Shown here: one piece after another, positions 31,203 through 43,385 of the stretch
Layout of the letters: every line of letters starts with the position of its first letter
Numbering within the stretch: position 1 is the stretch's first letter
DNA from: Clytia hemisphaerica
Lineage: Eukaryota; Cnidaria; Hydrozoa; Leptothecata; Clytiidae
Direction of reading: 5' to 3'
Length of the DNA stretch: 64,000 bases
Assembly (NCBI GenBank): GCA_902728285.1
Contig: CACVBU010001026.1
Span: 620,127 to 684,126, forward strand
Translations under genes and position numbers: made by a program
Notes under the pieces: generated by a model
The model's database searches: none
What the model saw: only the letters and a program-made list of their open reading frames with translations
Told to the model about the DNA's origin: nothing

Positions 31203-31480
31203 CTAAAAGAAATATAAACACATTATCATAAGATTCAAATCAGGGTCTAAATCAGCTCCCTCCCCAACCTTGAAACCATCATTAAAGGGGTTCTGTTTAA
31301 TGAGTAGTTACATCACTTTTAGAACAACTCTGATTGGTTGTAAGTACACCATTCCATTATGGGTATTCTTAAGATTTTGCTAAAAATCATGCAAATGTTC
31401 TCAATAGGATTTTTATATTCGGATCAAACAAAACATTTAACTTAACGCGTATAGTTTAGTCTGTTAGACCAAAATATCTT
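31203..31480. other. non-coding spacer
   Basis: Nothing recognised. Confidence 0.3.
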
Positions 31481-31824
31481 AATAATACTTCAGTTTGTGA
31501 AAAAAGCATGAAACTTGGCACAGACATGCACAATTGTATTCTGAACAAAATAATTGACAGAGACATGTCTGAAAACCACGTGACTCCTGACGTCAGCAAA
31601 CGTATAAATTTTTTTTGAAGATGTTCAAACCATCAATTATAATATACTGTTGGAAAGGAAATTCAATTCTGAACAACTTTCTTGTTTACAGTTTTTTCTG
31701 AAAATCAAGCCAATGAAAGTTAGAAGCTTCTGAAGTTGACTTGTGACGTCATCAAAAACTTTCAAAAGAATGTAAAGTTACAAACCCCCAAGTATTATAT
31801 AGGTAGATTCGCTGGAGTTAGGTA

Positions 31825-32077
31825 CACGTTTTTTTTATAAGAACAAACTATATAAGAACATAAGGCTTCGAGGCCCAAAAATTTAAGAACATTCTAAGAA
31901 CATACTAAGGCTTTGGAGATTTAAAAACATGCAATTTCTTAAGAAATTACATCAAAATGCTCAAAAAATTCTGAAAATAAGAACATTTTAAGAACATTTT
32001 TAGGCTTCAAATCCAAAAAAATAAGAACATCCGAAGGCCTCGAAATTTTTTGACGGTCTTATAAAAAAAAAAACGTG
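31825..32077. mobile_element. TA-flanked miniature element in the left arm
   Basis: Ends CACGTTTTTTTTATAAGAAC are inverted, with TA on both sides (31823-31824 and 32078-32079). The right arm (near 44390-44430) has the uninterrupted sequence with a single TA at the same place, proving the insertion. Tc1/mariner-type by duplication. Internal AAGAACAT repeats recur near 2650-2870, 33190-33575 and 46200-46320. Confidence 0.82.
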
Positions 32078-32129
32078 TATTCGGTATTCGGGATTCGCAT
32101 TCGGGATTCGAAAAAGCTCAATAAAAACT

Positions 32130-33180
32130 TAACGAAAAAAGATATTAACTTGAAATAAAAAACAGATGCAAGCACATAAATCCCAATAAAAAAAATTCAG
32201 AATATGAGCTCAGTTGTCACGTGACTATGGGAAATTCCCCTATTCGAGATTCAAATCATGTCAGGGACCTTTCTTCAAAAGCTCACAAGTCATCAAGGAA
32301 TAGTCGGATTGACTTCAAATAAAAAACGGATGCAAGTTGACATGTCAGGAAAGATATCCCAAAAATGAAAATTCAGAATATGACCTTAGTTGTCACGTGA
32401 CTATGGGAAATTCCCCTATTCGAGATTCAGATTATTTCAGGGACCTTTTTAAAAAGCTTACCAGTCATCAGGGAATAGTTGGATTGACTTCAAATAACAA
32501 ACGGATGCATGTTCACATGTCAAGAAAAACATTCCAAAAAAGAAAATTCAGAATATGAGCTTAGTTGTCACGTGACTATGGGAAATTCCCCTTTTTGGGA
32601 GTTATTTCAGTTAAGGGACCTTTTTTGAAAAGCTCATAAAAACTCAAGGAAGAAAGGTATCGACTTCAAATAACAAACGGATGCAATTTCACTTATCTGG
32701 AAAAATATTCCAAAAAAAATGATTCAGAATATGAGCTTAGTTGTCACGTGACTATGGGAAATTCCTCTTTTTGGGAGTTATTTCAGTTTAGGGACCTTTT
32801 TTGAAAAACTCATAAAAACTCAAGGAAAAAAGGTATTGACTTCAAATAACAAACGGATGCAAGTTCACTTATCTGGGAAAATATTCTAAAAATAATTATT
32901 CAGAATATGAGCTTAGTTGTCACGTGACTATGGGAAATTCCCCTATTTGGGAGTTATTTCAATTTAGAGACCTTTTTTAAAAAGCTTACCAGTCATCAGA
33001 AAATGGTTGGATTGACTTCAAATAAAAAACGGATGCAAGTTCACATGTCAAGGAAAATATTCCAAAAAAAATTATTCAGAGCACGAGCTTAGTTGTCACG
33101 TGACTATGGGAAGTTCCCCTTTTTGGGAGTTATTTCAATTTAGAGACCTTTTTCAAAAGATTACCATGGATTGATCAATG
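32130..33180 (+). repeat. left array of 176-bp units, 6 copies
   Basis: E-box centres fall at about 32221, 32397, 32572, 32749, 32923 and 33103. Each unit has GTCACGTGAC, then TAT, then GGGAAATTCC. It also contains ACGGATGCA and GGGACCTTTTT segments. Confidence 0.9.
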
Positions 33181-33186
33181 GACATT

Positions 33187-33577
33187 CGTGTTTCTTTTAT
33201 TAGAACACCTAAATTTTGATTGAGGCTGAATGTTCTTATTTTTTCAACCATTTTCAGCCTTAGATGTTCTTGTTAATGTTCCTATATATGGGTCAAAATA
33301 ACAAAAGAAATGCATTGTCTCGAGTGAACCGTAATAAACCCAACAGGTACTGAACGTTGTTATTATATAACGTCCAAACAATGTTGTCTCAACATCAGAA
33401 CGTTATCTGACGGACGTTAAAATAAATGTTGAAATAACGTTGTGTGCCTTTAATAAGCCTTGAAAAATCCTCCCCTGCAGAAAACTTTTTTTAGTCTTGG
33501 CACGTTATTAAGATGTTCTTAATTTTTTATCAAATCGCTGATGTTCATATGAAATATGTTCTTATAAAAAACGTGTA
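33187..33577. mobile_element. second AAGAACAT-type miniature element with nested hairpin
   Basis: Begins GTGTTTCTTTTATTAGAACA and ends GTTCTTATAAAAAACGTG, related to 31825-32077. A second repeat with AACGTTGTTAT/ATAACGTTGT, related to 46445-46532, sits inside at about 33345-33450. Confidence 0.5.
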
Positions 33578-33970
33578 TTTTAGAAAAATAAAGCACGGGA
33601 AATATTTTCAACGGAGCTTAGATCTTTCCCAATTCAGGATCTTAAAATAATAAGATTCAGTAACTCGGAAGAATATTTAGGATCCTGCAAATTTATGAAG
33701 AGTTTTTTTTTTAATGAAAAATAGATTTCAAAGCTATGCTAGGTGATTTACTTATAAAAAACTGTTTTGTTAAGCGATTTTAACTGTCTTCATGAAAATA
33801 TAAACGACTGGAAGTCTATCTCCTTTTTCTTTGAGAGCTTCGTTGCTGCTACGTTTAAATCGTAAACAAAGACAATAGAATTTGACAAGATACCTCATTG
33901 GAGTAATTTGTTAACGACGAAAAAACTTCGCCGAAATTCTCTTTGTTTAACTCTTTTCAACTGGCTTATA
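33578..33970. other. spacer with inverted-repeat start
   Basis: CATGAAAATATAAACGACTG (33791-33810) and GGAAGTC.ATCTCCTTT are found inverted at 39538-39574, so 33791-39574 may be a further, older foldback. GAGATTTGGGAAAA at 36690 and its inverse at 39362 support this. Confidence 0.45.
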
Positions 33971-36605
33971 CAGTGTGTTCCGCAAAAAAAGTAAACTCAA
34001 ATAAATAAAGTTAAGTTTTGAAATAAATGATGATCTGTTTTGAATGATTTTTTAAAAATACTGAAAGCGCAGCTATTCAGCTTTCTACTGTCCAAATTTC
34101 ATTTCGAACAATTCTTCTTTAGTGAGATATGACGCTTTTACTACACCCTGTTGGAGTTTAAAAAAAGTCGAGATGCATCATTTTTATTACCAAAGAGTTA
34201 ATTAATTTTTGATTGACAGGTCTGTTTATTTGTCAATTTGATTAAACTTTGCATTTTGAAAGATTGACCTATACAGTTTGGAAATTAATTATCTCATTAA
34301 CAAAAGGTTTTTCCAAAGAAATTCTTTCAGCAGTGGAAAGAAGAATGATTTTCCTTTCTTTTGCATCAAAAATTTAGATTTTTTTATCTGTCTTCCAATT
34401 TGAAATAAACCAGCCGAGGCTGGAAGGTCAGCCAATAGAGCTTAGCTAGATAGCTTTAATAAGTGGGTTAACAGATGTAAGAGATGCACTGAAACAGAGT
34501 TGACTCTGGTAGACTAAATATGTTGAATAATGTACAAAATGAGAAACATTTGATAACTTGATTTAAAATTATGTAAAACAAGCCTGAGAGCTCCTCCAAC
34601 CCCCCCCCCCACGAGAAGCTCAAAGTATACTTCTCTTTAGCATTGTCCATATAGTACCTACGCAAAGATTTTTCCAAATATTTGGCACCCCCTCCCCCCT
34701 TGTACGCAGAGAACAATAGAAATGACTTTGTTTAAACAATAGATGTACGCTTTTGCTGAACCCCCCCCCCCCCTTCACTGTGTACGTACTATATGGATGG
34801 CCCCTCCAGTCTGGGTATATAAATTTTGTAGTTTAGTAACCGTCAAGTTACACAACATGCACACAACCATCTTGAAGACTTTGCTGGTCGCAAATGATAA
34901 TCGAAAGCAAAACTTAAAATTCATCACTATGCGGGGAAGCTCATTTTTCCCCCGTTTTGCTTTAAACTCGCTTTTGATTGTGACCATAATAAATAATTTC
35001 AACAGGGCAGCGGTGTAGCAATTAATTTCAACTGAGAGTCCTCTTTTCTGTGCCAAGCACTGGCAGTGTTTTTTAAACTTTAAAACAATGTTAAATGAAG
35101 ACCAGATTGATCTGTTTGTTATGGCTGTGCAAGTTGTGGCGAGAGTGTGCATGTTGTGTAACTTGACAGCAGCCCGCTTTCGGCAAGTCTGATAAGAGAT
35201 ATCTATAAACTGTTATCGCCATTCATTCCATTCCATCATTCAGTCAAAATGTGCGCCAAGGTTAGAAAAGGTTAGAAAAACACAATCTGCGTCCGGAACT
35301 GCGTGAAAAATAGTTTGATCAATTTCAACAAGAACTGTATATATTAATATTAATATAAATGATCAAATTCCAAAGACCATCAGAGACCATTTGTCATAAC
35401 TTTGCAAGTCCAATAATAGGAGATGTGATGTCATCATTTGGTTCCCGTCATCTGATTTACTGTCAGCAGGTAGAGCTGGAGAGTCGGAAAGCTTTTCCGC
35501 TGCTTTGCTGGATTTCCACTGTCGACCTCTGCACGCTCTGTGTTTAAAAGTTTTCAAATCGAAGTAGAGAGCCGCATGCTAATGGAGAGTAAACCGAAAA
35601 CACCAGTTTATCCACGGTTTCTCAATTTTAAAATTCGGATCAGTCCACACGAATTCCCTTTCAACAAGACGTATAGCTGCTTCTTAACAGAAAAATATTT
35701 TCGACTGACCGGCTGAACGATTCCCACTTTTTAAAGTAGAAATGACGAGAACCAAATATTTTTTTGCGATTCGCCTTTATCACAAACACGTCCAAGTCCA
35801 AAAAAGCACGATTGCATCCAGTCTTTATATCAAATTTATACAGTAGCTGTACTTTTGTAAACTTTATCAAATCCCAATAACATTATAACACCATCAATCC
35901 CCCTAGAGGCAAACAAGAAAAATATGTTTTTATTGCAAAAACTATTAAAAAGCAGCAATAAAAAGTATATATCAGAAAATTCAACATAAACAAAAACTTG
36001 AGTAAACGGCTTTATACCTTCAAAGGATGTAGAAAAAGAATCCCCTTGATGAAAATCATGTGTTTGATTTGCCGAGTTAAAAAAATAAATGACAGAAATT
36101 GAAGCTTGCAACAGATTTACACTGGAAATACTTTGGTACAACACTGACTTATCACATCTGACTATCGCTTGAGCCGCCATCTTGAAACTACATTCGGATT
36201 ATGATCTGTAAAAACAACGCACGCTAAAAGTACCCAAAAAGTTAACCCGATCGGAAGAAAGTTTAGAAATCAACCGAAATCGGATTTTTTTTTTTGCCGT
36301 CTTATGGTAGTAGAAGAAATTTTACCTATTTGAATGCTCGGCTTAGGCTGACCAATTAACGTTACTTTTTAGTGAAGTAATTTGAAAAAATTTACTTGAT
36401 CTCCGATGTTTAAAATCTGCACCTTTGCTTTCTTATAACTTGATATCTCTTGAAGCGAAAATTCTGTTGCAATGAATTTTTGACCACAAAAAGCTTGATG
36501 GTTATGCTTTTAGCTGGTTTAAAAATTAAGCTCAATATATAGATAGTTTTTTCAGAGCTACGCTTTACTTTTTGAGTACTGTATACTTTTTTACGGAACA
36601 CACTG
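33971..36605. mobile_element. Tc1/mariner-type non-autonomous element
   Basis: The ends CAGTGTGTTCCG(C/T)AAAAAA are inverted and TA borders both sides (33969-33970 and 36606-36607). At 2635 bp no transposase ORF was seen. The interior holds a 326-bp hairpin (34842-35167), long C runs (34600, 34690, 34757) and an inverted TACTATATGGA pair. Confidence 0.75.
34842..35167. repeat. hairpin with perfect 23-bp inverted ends
   Basis: Positions 34842-34864 and 35145-35167 are exact reverse complements, starting GTCAAGTTACACAACATGC. Probably a miniature element nested in the mariner-type element. No target duplication is evident. Confidence 0.65.
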
Positions 36606-36607
36606 TA

Positions 36608-37597
36608 TATATCAATATATAGAAACTAGAGACAAAATTGTCCCGTCAGTTTATCAAACTTCTGTCAAATATCTTATAAGTTTAACCAGAGATTTGGGAA
36701 AAAAGGATAAGAATCGCCGCTGCCGCTCGCTGTTTTCTCATTGTTGATCATTGAATTCAGCGTCGTCTGAAGTCGCTAGGCTAGGGAACAACTTGGCCAA
36801 GAAGGTACTGCGAAAAAAATGGCGTTATGTGCAGTATTATAACAGTTCACAAGAAAAACTGTCTGAATTTACTCCTTTGGAGGGGTTTCCTACTTATATA
36901 AACAACTAAAAAGCAAATAACGATCTTTTGGGGTTTCCACTGACAAAAAAATCTGCTGTTGCATGCTTTATTTTTTGAGAAAAAGATGGCGGAAGCAGGC
37001 ATGCTAAAATTTGATGTGAAATGGGACCTTTTTATTTTTAGCTAGTTTGCCTTACTGGAAAGTCTTTCAGAGTCAAAATAAAGTGGTTTGGGTTGAAAAA
37101 GGTTGTAGGTGACTAGCCTAGCTTTGGTTTTTATTGGCACCTTCTAGATCTTTTTGGCACATCCTTTAAAGATAGCTGAAAAATTATATGAAAAAGTGTA
37201 TTTTTTGTTTGTTAAGTTGAATCAAATAATTTTTATGTGTTGCCAAACATAATTTTTATGGGTAGCAGTAAGGTTGATTAAGTGACAACCTATAGCTTAG
37301 TTTTACATGGCACATATCCTCAAACTTTCTTAGCATTTTGATTGAAGATGGGCAAAATCGTCTACTAAAAATGTTGTATTTTTTTCCTAGTTTAGATGAT
37401 GAAAAAATAATGTTTTCCCAGCAAAACTTGCTTGCTGGCAATGGATTTTAGATTTGGTAAGTACGCTAAATTATCCTTGATGTCTTTTTAGCTTCTACTG
37501 AGGAAAAACATTTTTTTGGGGTTGAAATTTCAAGTTTTTGTACTGTATGTAACAGAAAATTGCAATCAAAGTTCTAATATTTTTACTTATGTAAATA
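36608..37597. other. AT-rich non-coding stretch
   Basis: No gene recognised. Includes the GAGATTTGGGAAAA inverted-repeat partner at 36690. Confidence 0.35.
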
Positions 37598-37860
37598 TGA
37601 AATAAATCTTATATAACTGGACAATCTATTAACCGGTCAGAGCTAATCTACTAACCGGTCAGAGCAAATCTACCAACAGGTCAGAGCCAAACCGGTCAGA
37701 GTCATAGTTTTATATGTAATTTATAAAACTATGACTCTGACCGATTTGGCTCTGACCGGTTAGTAGATTTGCTCTGACCGGTTAGTAGATTGGCTCTGAC
37801 CGGTTAATAGATTGGCTCTGACCGGTTAATAGATTGGCCAGTTATATAAGATTTATTTCA
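37598..37860. repeat. palindromic foldback of 22-bp units
   Basis: TGAAATAAATCTTATATAAC at 37598 is repeated inverted at 37841-37860. Between them, units of GCTCTGACCGGTTAGTAGATT run in one direction, and their reverse complement in the other, around a centre near 37728. The whole 263 bp can form one hairpin. Confidence 0.85.
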
Positions 37861-39613
37861 CCGGTTTTTGTCAGTGGTCGGTGATTTGTTGTTTGTGTTC
37901 TGTATTTGTTCATGATAGCTTGCTGCAAAAGATCCTAATTCCCATTTTCATTATTATATACTTTCAGGTTAGTTACCATCATACTGCCCAATAACCTAGA
38001 TCCATGAATTATTTTGTACCTTCACGTGGTTGGTATACAATGAGAATTGGCTTAAAATTTGTCTGAATTTGTCACGTACAAGGCTCAATATCTTTGTAAA
38101 CACCAACAAATTCTGGCTAATAAGATGGATGAGTGGAAACCATATTTAACTCAATGGAAACAACAATGGAATAATTCTCTCAAGTTGATTATGTGCATTA
38201 TGTGTACCTAACAATCTTGGATGTTTTTGGATTTAAATTTTTCCCTGTAAAATGAATATCAATTTGTATCATATAAATCCTCTCTGGAAAGTACATCTTG
38301 ATTTGATTTTGATATGTAATGGCTGTAACTTATATTATGTTATATTTATGCTCTTTTTCTCTAAAATTTCATTTGAAAGGGTAAATTGCTTTTTATCTTT
38401 GAGTCACACCTCTATTGGAATCGGTGAGCTCCCCTAAGCTAAATCCAAGAGTTTCACAATATATATGTTTATTTTCCAAAGTGCTTTTAGTGAGGAAAAA
38501 TCAAGTCAAAGTTTTTTGATTGTAATTAATTTTCTTGCAATTATTTAAGTAACTTTTTGGAAGCAATAAGACAAATAAAATTGACAATTAGAATCAAATT
38601 GGTCCAGAAATTTAACCAGTTTATTATTATTTTTTGTTATTACAACACGCGACCAAATAAACATTTTTGTATAATTTTTGTTAAATGTGTTTATTTTGTG
38701 TGCTACTGTTTTGTATTATATTGCTATTATTTTTCGCTTTGTTGTGTAAACTTCAAAAAGTTCTTACAAAAAAATTCATGATATTTTTGATTTCTTGTCA
38801 TTGATATCATGAATTGCTATTGTTTCAGTCCTGTTTTTTTTCTTTCCCTTCTCCTTCATTGTTTTAATATTCAACCAAGCTAGCTCTTTTTATGTTTATA
38901 TGATTGTCAAAACACTTTAGCCCGAGAAGTAATGAAAAACTATTCGTTTTACCAGTTCTTTTTGTGTTTGAATGCAATAAATTTTAAATTCTTTACTAGT
39001 AGTTATTTCTACTTCTACAAAATAATATGTGACATCGGTTCGAGCATTCCTTGAGGAAAGTATTTTGGCTAAAACTGAAAGTTTTTGGCTCGATTAACAC
39101 TGTATCCGCCCTGTCCAAAATGAAAAATGCTTATAAAAAAATACCAAAATACCCGATATTAAAAATATTTTTATTTCACTTTCGATATCAACCACGGCTG
39201 CCATTTTTTGTTTGTACTTCTAGTCTTGTGCGCATAGTATAATCAAGCGCTCCGATTGGTTCAGAACTAAAACAATCGATCGGGCGCAGTATTTCAATAG
39301 AACAAAAGGCTCCCTAGCCTATATTTCTATAGCTGAATAGCGCAATTCTTATCCTCTTTTCCCAAATCTCTGGTTTAACCTGGAAGTATCGAATAGTTTT
39401 AGAAAGTATCGGTTTCAAACTTTGATAGTGTTATTGGACTAACTTTGAACTTCAACGCACTATTTTTTTCTAACCATAAAAAAATTCGTATCAAATCATT
39501 AAAGTTATTTAAAATGTACAAGTTCGCTTAAAAGAAACAAAGGAGATGGACTTCCAGTCGTTTATATTTTCATGCTGTGTCTTGAATACTTCATGCCTTG
39601 TGTTCGGAATACC
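37861..39613. other. AT-rich non-coding stretch
   Basis: Only short, biased ORFs. No repeat other than the inverted-repeat partners at 39362 and 39538-39574. Confidence 0.35.
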
Positions 39614-39617
39614 TTAA

Positions 39618-39804
39618 GGGAACTTATTTTGGCGGGAACGAATTTTGGCGAGTGGCGAAAATCTTAAAATTTAATTTTAGCGGGAACTAATTTTGGCGAC
39701 TAATGAATTTTTTTAATTTTGGCGGGAACTAAATTTGGCGAAATTCGTCTAAATTCGCCAAAATTAGTTCCGGCAAAAATAAGTTCCCGCAAAAATAAAT
39801 TCCC
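39618..39804. mobile_element. TTAA-flanked palindromic miniature element
   Basis: Ends GGGAA(C/T)TTATTTT are inverted and sit inside CCTTAAGG on both sides (TTAA at 39614-39617 and 39805-39808). The interior is repeated TTTTGGCGGGAACTAA. Related repeats occur near 16975 and 45140. Confidence 0.7.
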
Positions 39805-39810
39805 TTAAGG

Positions 39811-40630
39811 TACACCTTTTATGAACAAGTGATAAATATACATAATTCATAAACATACTTCATTTGTTCGGTTGTTTCATTTTTTTGGATTTCTATCAAA
39901 CAGAATTCTTTGAAAATCCAGTATAAACGATGATTTAAATTATTGAAAACCCTGAAAACTTTTCCCTCAAGAATAAACAAATGGAAAATAATAAACAAAT
40001 AAAACAAATGCAGTAGTTTTATTCTATGGATTGCTTTTCTTTACCTTGAACAATCATTAATGTTTCTATAAAGTTATTTCTCGTTTCACAAATCTGATAA
40101 GTATTAATCTAAAAGAATGCAAGGGGCACTTTTAAGCGTCAGTTATTGGCCCAGCGCTAGCAATAGGGCCTTTCATTAGCACTTTTCCGTCCGTGTATCT
40201 GTCTGTCCGTTTTGGTAGAAACGGCGCTTAAAACCAGTAACACACTTTTTAATTTTGCCGTCTGGAGAGGGAAAAGCTTGCTAAAGTCGGATACTGGCTA
40301 TAAAAGATATATTTTCTGATTCCACGCTCCTTCAAAACAATTTTCAAAACAAAACAAGATGGCAGTCGAAGCGAGGAGGTTGATTCATACTTTCTTGAAC
40401 ATTTTCTTTGCTTAGTGGTCAAGAGACTTTCAAACCAAAGAAATTTTGTAATTATTTTTCTTTATAAACCTTTTTTCAACATTCTGCCATACCTTATAGT
40501 CTTTGCTCAAGTTTTCATAAAGTTTTATGAGTGAAAATTCTACATTAAATCACTTTCATTTTTAGTTTCTTGTTTTCAAAAGGACTTTATAAATTTTTAG
40601 GAAATAATGGCTTCTGATATAGAAATAAAT
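39811..40630. other. non-coding stretch
   Basis: No gene recognised. Confidence 0.35.
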
Positions 40631-40632
40631 AA

Positions 40633-41320
40633 ACTGAAATGCAGCTGATGTGTAAAATTGAATAAGATTGGAACTTTTTTCTTGATGCTACATAAGAAAA
40701 CAGTCACTTCTGGATCTGTCGCTGTTCAGGCTGTTAACAAGAAACAACGGTGGTCAGCAGTGGTGGGACGTGGTATGATTTTCAAACTCAACACATAATT
40801 ATTTCAAGTAAACTGATTCTGGAATTTGGTAATGGACACTAAAATGGAGCCCATGTGTAAATTGGAACAATATTGGAACTTTTTCCATGATGCTACGCGT
40901 GAAAATGGTTATTTCTGGATCTGTCTCTCTCGTTTGAAGATTGGTGGCTTGATTTGTCAAACTCGACACAGAATTATTTCAAATAAGCTGATTATGGAAT
41001 CATGTTAATGGAGACTAAAATGCAGCTCATGTGTAAATTTGAACAAGATTGGGACTTTTTTCATGATTCTACACATATATTAAATAAAATGGTCATTTCT
41101 GGATCTGTTCGCATTTTTAAACGATCGGTGGCTTGATTTTTCAAACTCGACTCACATAATTATTTAAAGTATAAACTGATTCTGGAATAAGCTGATTATG
41201 GAATCATGTTAATTGACACTAAAATGCAGCTCATGGGTAAATTTGAACTAGATTGAAACATTTTTCATGGCTACAATGCATGAACAGTGAAAATGGTCAT
41301 TTCTGGATCTATCACTCACA
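40633..41320. repeat. about 195-bp tandem repeat, 3-4 copies
   Basis: Diverged copies share GGTCATTTCTGGATCTGT, TTCAAACTCGACACA.AATTATTT, GGAATCATGTTAAT and ACTAAAATGCAGCTCATG. Copies begin near 40633, 40835, 41015 and 41215. Confidence 0.75.
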
Positions 41321-41585
41321 TTAACTGTTAACTCACATTAAATCTCATGAATTTTATTAGCCTTGATATGCAGATGGTACTATTTTATCGTCTAATTTTT
41401 TAAAGATTATTTTTCTGGTTTACTGTCTGGTCCAACTAACATGCCTGCAGGGATATATCTCCCTGAATATGTGAGTGCACCTAATTGTTTAAAAAGCGCC
41501 CACTCACTATATATTCGCGGGTTTTTTAAAATATTTTTCTATGGGCGCACATAATTTATGGAAATTTTCCACCTAGGACATTTTT
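41321..41585. other. non-coding spacer
   Basis: Nothing recognised. Confidence 0.3.
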
Positions 41586-41777
41586 ATAGACCTTTTTTCA
41601 AAGAGGACGTCCTGTTGAATAATTATGTAGTCCAGCCATAAAAACAATGATAGAGCCATGCATAATTACTGTATCATGCATATTGTAATAATTATGAATG
41701 GTTTTATCATTGTTTTTCTGCTGGACTACATAATTATTCAACAGGGTGGCCCGTGGCCTCTTTGAAAAAAGGTCTAT
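41586..41777. mobile_element. hairpin element A
   Basis: ATAGACCTTTTTTCAAAGAGG at the left is inverted at 41757-41777. Inner arms include GTTGAATAATTATGTAGTCC and its reverse complement. 192 bp, non-coding. Confidence 0.75.
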
Positions 41778-41789
41778 TCCACCCCCCCC

Positions 41790-42015
41790 TGAGATTGGGT
41801 AACTTGCATCAGTGGAGGCTAACATGCATAGCCCTCAAATGAAAGACCTGGCTGGTCATTAAAATACAAAATTAAATCAAAACAAAAATGGTAGAGTAGA
41901 GCTGCGAGCGGAGCTGCATAGTTGTATTTTAGTGACCAGCCAGGTCTTTCATTTGAGGGCTATGCATGTTATGCATGTTATGTTAGCCTCCACTGATGCA
42001 AGTTACCCAATCTCA
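41790..42015. mobile_element. hairpin element B
   Basis: TGAGATTGGGTAACTTGCAT is inverted at 41996-42015. Arms include CCTCAAATGAAAGACCTGGC and TAAAATACAA. It follows hairpin A after 12 bases. 226 bp. Confidence 0.75.
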
Positions 42016-42249
42016 CGGTACCTGAGAGTATTCAACCGGGTGAACCTGCGCCGGTTGGTAGGAGACCATTCAATAAAATTTCAAGCGTCTAACCAACGAG
42101 AAGTACAGCGGTGATTTTGGAAAAATTTTCCCTGTCTTCACTTTGATCCATGTCAACAGGGTCATACATTTGCTGTTTTGCACGCTCTTTATCAACACGT
42201 TACTTTTCGCTGGGCCTTCAAGCCAACAGGCTTCTTGTTTCTAGTAATA
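42016..42249. other. non-coding spacer
   Basis: Nothing recognised. Confidence 0.3.
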
Positions 42250-43385
42250 GATAGATCTGAAAATTATTTTTGGAATCTTTTCCGAAATATGTGAAATGCA
42301 TCAGTTTGTTATTTGAAGTAATACCTTTCTTCCTTGAGTTTTTATGAGCTTTTCAAAAAAGGTTCCTTAACTGAAATAACTCCCAAAAAGGGTAATTTTC
42401 CATAGTCACGTGACAACTAAGCTCATATTCTGAATTATGTTTTTTGGAATTTGTTCTTTAGCATGTGAACTTGCATCCGTTTGTTATTTGAAGTCGATAC
42501 CTTTCTTCCTTGAGTTTTTATGAGCTTTTCAAAAAAGGTCCCTAAACTGAAATAACTCCCAAAAAGGAGAATTTCCCATAGTCACGTGACAACTAAGCTC
42601 ATATTCTGAATTATGTTTTTTGGAATTTGTTCTTTAGCATGTGAACTTGCATCCGTTTGTTATTTGAAGTCGATACCTTTCTTCCTTGAGTTTTTATGAG
42701 CTTTTCAAAAAAGGTCCCTAAACTGAAATAACTCCCAAAAAGGGGAATGTCCCATAGTCACGTGACAACTAAGCTCATATTCTGAATTATGTTTTTTGGA
42801 ATGTTTTTCTTGACATGTGAACTTGCATCCGTTTGTTATTTGAAGTCAATCCAACCATTTCCTTATGACTGGTAAGCTTTTTAAAAATGGTCTCTAAATT
42901 GAAATAACTCCCAAATAGGGGAATTTCCCATAGTCACGTGACAACTAAGCTCATATTCTGAATTTTTTGTTTGGAATATTTTCTTTGACATGTGAACTTG
43001 CATCCGTTTGTTATTTGAAGTCAATCCAACCATTTCCTTATGACTGGTAAGCTTTTAAAAATGGTCTCTAAATTGAAATAACTCCCCAATAGGGGAATTT
43101 CCCATAGTCACGTGACAACTAAGCTCATATTCTGAATTTTCATTTTTGGGATATCTTTCCTGACATGTCAACTTGCATCCGTTTTTTATTTGAAGTCAAT
43201 CCGACTATTCCTTGATGACTTGCGAGCTTTTGAAGAAAGGTCCCTGACATGATTTGAATCCGAATAGGGGAATTTCCCATAGTCACGTGAAAACTGAGCT
43301 CATATTCTGAATTTTTTTTATTGGGATTTATTCCTTAGTATGTGTGCTTGCATCCGTTTTTTATTTCAAGTTAATATCTTTCGAT
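42250..43385 (-). repeat. right array block 1 of 176-bp units, 6 copies
   Basis: Inverted relative to 32130-33180. E-boxes near 42411, 42587, 42761, 42936, 43110 and 43285 (the last is GTCACGTGAA). The block ends in the distinctive outer unit (TTGGGATTTATTCCTTAGTATG). Confidence 0.9.

Noticed and set aside
32130..33180. CRISPR-like array
   Set aside because: Units are contiguous 176-bp repeats without unique spacers, in a eukaryotic setting. They are tandem repeats.
34468..35152. ORFs within the Tc1/mariner-type element as transposase remnants
   Set aside because: No DDE/D motif, no helix-turn-helix, and they run through C runs and a hairpin.
40826..41008. 60-codon ORF
   Set aside because: It is one unit of a ~195-bp tandem repeat, and neighbouring units are not open in the same way.
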